This document shows positions 63,244 through 64,000 of a stretch of 64,000 bases of DNA, in pieces. The DNA is from Arthrobacter sp. 31Y. GTDB lineage: Bacteria; Actinomycetota; Actinomycetes; Actinomycetales; Micrococcaceae. Position 1 is the first letter of the stretch, and each line of letters begins with the position of its first letter. Location: contig NZ_JAFW01000001.1 of assembly GCF_000526335.1 (NCBI RefSeq), positions 4,092,001 through 4,156,000 on the forward strand, written 5' to 3'. The notes beneath the pieces are model-generated. The model saw only the letters and a list, made by a program, of their open reading frames with translations. It had not been told where the DNA came from and made no database searches. The translations under genes and the position numbers were made by a program.

Positions 63244-64000
63244 ATGGCGGCAGCCCCGGATCGTGAGAAGGCGCTCGAAGCAGCGCTTGCCCAGATCGAC
63301 AAGCAGTTCGGTAAAGGCTCTATCATGCGTCTGGGTGATGACACCCGGGCACCGATTGAGGTCATTCCCACCGGCTCCATTGCACTGGATGTCGCCCTTG
63401 GCATTGGTGGCCTGCCCCGTGGCCGCGTCGTGGAAATCTACGGTCCGGAATCCTCGGGTAAAACCACCGTGGCACTCCATGCCGTAGCCAATGCACAGCG
63501 AGCTGGCGGCATCGCGGCCTTCATCGACGCCGAGCATGCGCTTGATCCGGACTACGCCGCCAAGCTTGGCGTGGATACGGACGCGCTCCTGGTCTCCCAG
63601 CCGGACACCGGCGAGCAAGCCCTCGAAATCATGGACATGCTGGTGGGCTCCGGCTCGCTGGACATCGTGGTCATCGACTCCGTGGCAGCCCTGGTACCCC
63701 GCGCTGAAATCGAAGGCGAAATGGGCGACTCCCACGTTGGCCTCCAGGCCAGGCTCATGAGCCAGGCGCTGCGTAAGATCACCGGTCGCTTGAGCCAGAC
63801 CAAGACCACCGCCATCTTCATCAACCAGTTGCGTGAAAAGATCGGCGTGTTCTTCGGATCCCCGGAAACCACCACGGGTGGTAAAGCGCTGAAGTTCTAT
63901 GCGTCAGTGCGAATCGACGTTCGCCGCATTCAGACCCTGAAGGAAGGCGCGGACTCCGTCGGTAACCGCACCAAGGCAAAGATCGTCAAGAACAAGATGG
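63244..64000 (+). CDS. recA: Recombinase RecA (cut by the window edge)
   Basis: The first 252 residues of RecA; the gene continues past the window. Walker A is GPESSGKTT, Walker B includes [12 protein letters not shown], and the L1/L2 loops and [14 protein letters not shown] are present. It drives strand exchange and LexA self-cleavage. ATG 63244 follows CAGAGGTGTGAACC. Two DNA-damage promoters lie upstream. Confidence 0.97.
   Translation, partial: MAAAPDREKALEAALAQIDKQFGKGSIMRLGDDTRAPIEVIPTGSIALDVALGIGGLPRGRVVEIYGPESSGKTTVALHAVANAQRAGGIAAFIDAEHALDPDYAAKLGVDTDALLVSQPDTGEQALEIMDMLVGSGSLDIVVIDSVAALVPRAEIEGEMGDSHVGLQARLMSQALRKITGRLSQTKTTAIFINQLREKIGVFFGSPETTTGGKALKFYASVRIDVRRIQTLKEGADSVGNRTKAKIVKNKM

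Overview
The window is about 64 kb of high-GC, densely packed chromosome that reads as a Micrococcaceae actinobacterium, most likely Arthrobacter or Paenarthrobacter. The basis is protein similarity judged by eye, many GTG starts, TANNNT -10 boxes placed 6-7 nt before start codons (leaderless mRNAs), the actinobacterial gene order nusA-ylxR-infB-rbfA, truB-ribF-rpsO-pnp and DUF3046-recA, and LexA boxes of the TCGAA(N6)TTCGA type. No rRNA, tRNA, IS element, prophage or CRISPR array was seen. Almost everything is core genome, with accessory content at 1-11 kb, 17-20 kb and 53 kb.

Layout. 1-2.9 kb: the end of a catabolic operon (two-subunit CoA-transferase, MaoC hydratase, CitE-like lyase), comparable to the leucine/itaconate locus of Mycobacterium tuberculosis. 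3.0-10.6 kb: a LacI-controlled sugar locus on the minus strand (solute-binding lipoprotein, two permeases, two Gfo/Idh/MocA dehydrogenases, ThuA-like protein) with TTTCGAAA operator candidates and no ATPase gene. 10.6-11.6 kb: a lipase maturation factor gene broken by an internal deletion. 11.7-16.7 kb: dxr, site-2 protease, YciI, ispG, GNAT protein (MEP isoprenoid pathway plus regulated proteolysis). 16.8-19.7 kb: a lipoprotein and an ABC-2 exporter operon with its own TetR and a perfect 24-bp operator. 20.2-26.5 kb: proS, TSUP permease, aspartate dehydrogenase with a kinase, VIT-family protein, DUF4439 protein.

26.6-41.9 kb is the information-processing core: rimP-nusA-ylxR-infB-rbfA, a deaminase, an aminotransferase divergent from truB, two membrane proteins, ribF, rpsO, pnp, an M16 peptidase and a DUF1579 protein. 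41.9-49.8 kb is a molybdenum cofactor region: moaA-moaD on the minus strand, then a two-component system, a membrane-anchored sulfite-oxidase-like enzyme, moeA, moaC, mogA and moaE. 49.9-62.1 kb holds dapB, a TPR-like membrane protein, a membrane acyltransferase-like protein, an SGNH hydrolase, a short SOS-boxed DUF222-like ORF, a nitrilase, dapA-rnj, ftsK, pgsA-cinA and a ClgR-like regulator. 62.2-64.0 kb: a MarR regulator, DUF3046 and the start of recA, cut by the window edge.

The most interesting non-gene signals are the leaderless promoter architecture (about 15 cases, several of which decide start codons), two DNA-damage promoters stacked upstream of recA, a LexA box in front of the DUF222 remnant, TTTCGAAA operators one helical turn apart in the sugar locus, the TetR palindrome, and a pair of long perfect intergenic palindromes sharing a CAGYTAATGSC base. 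I did not find convincing evidence for a wholly new multi-gene system; the findings are mostly regulatory and genome-decay signals.
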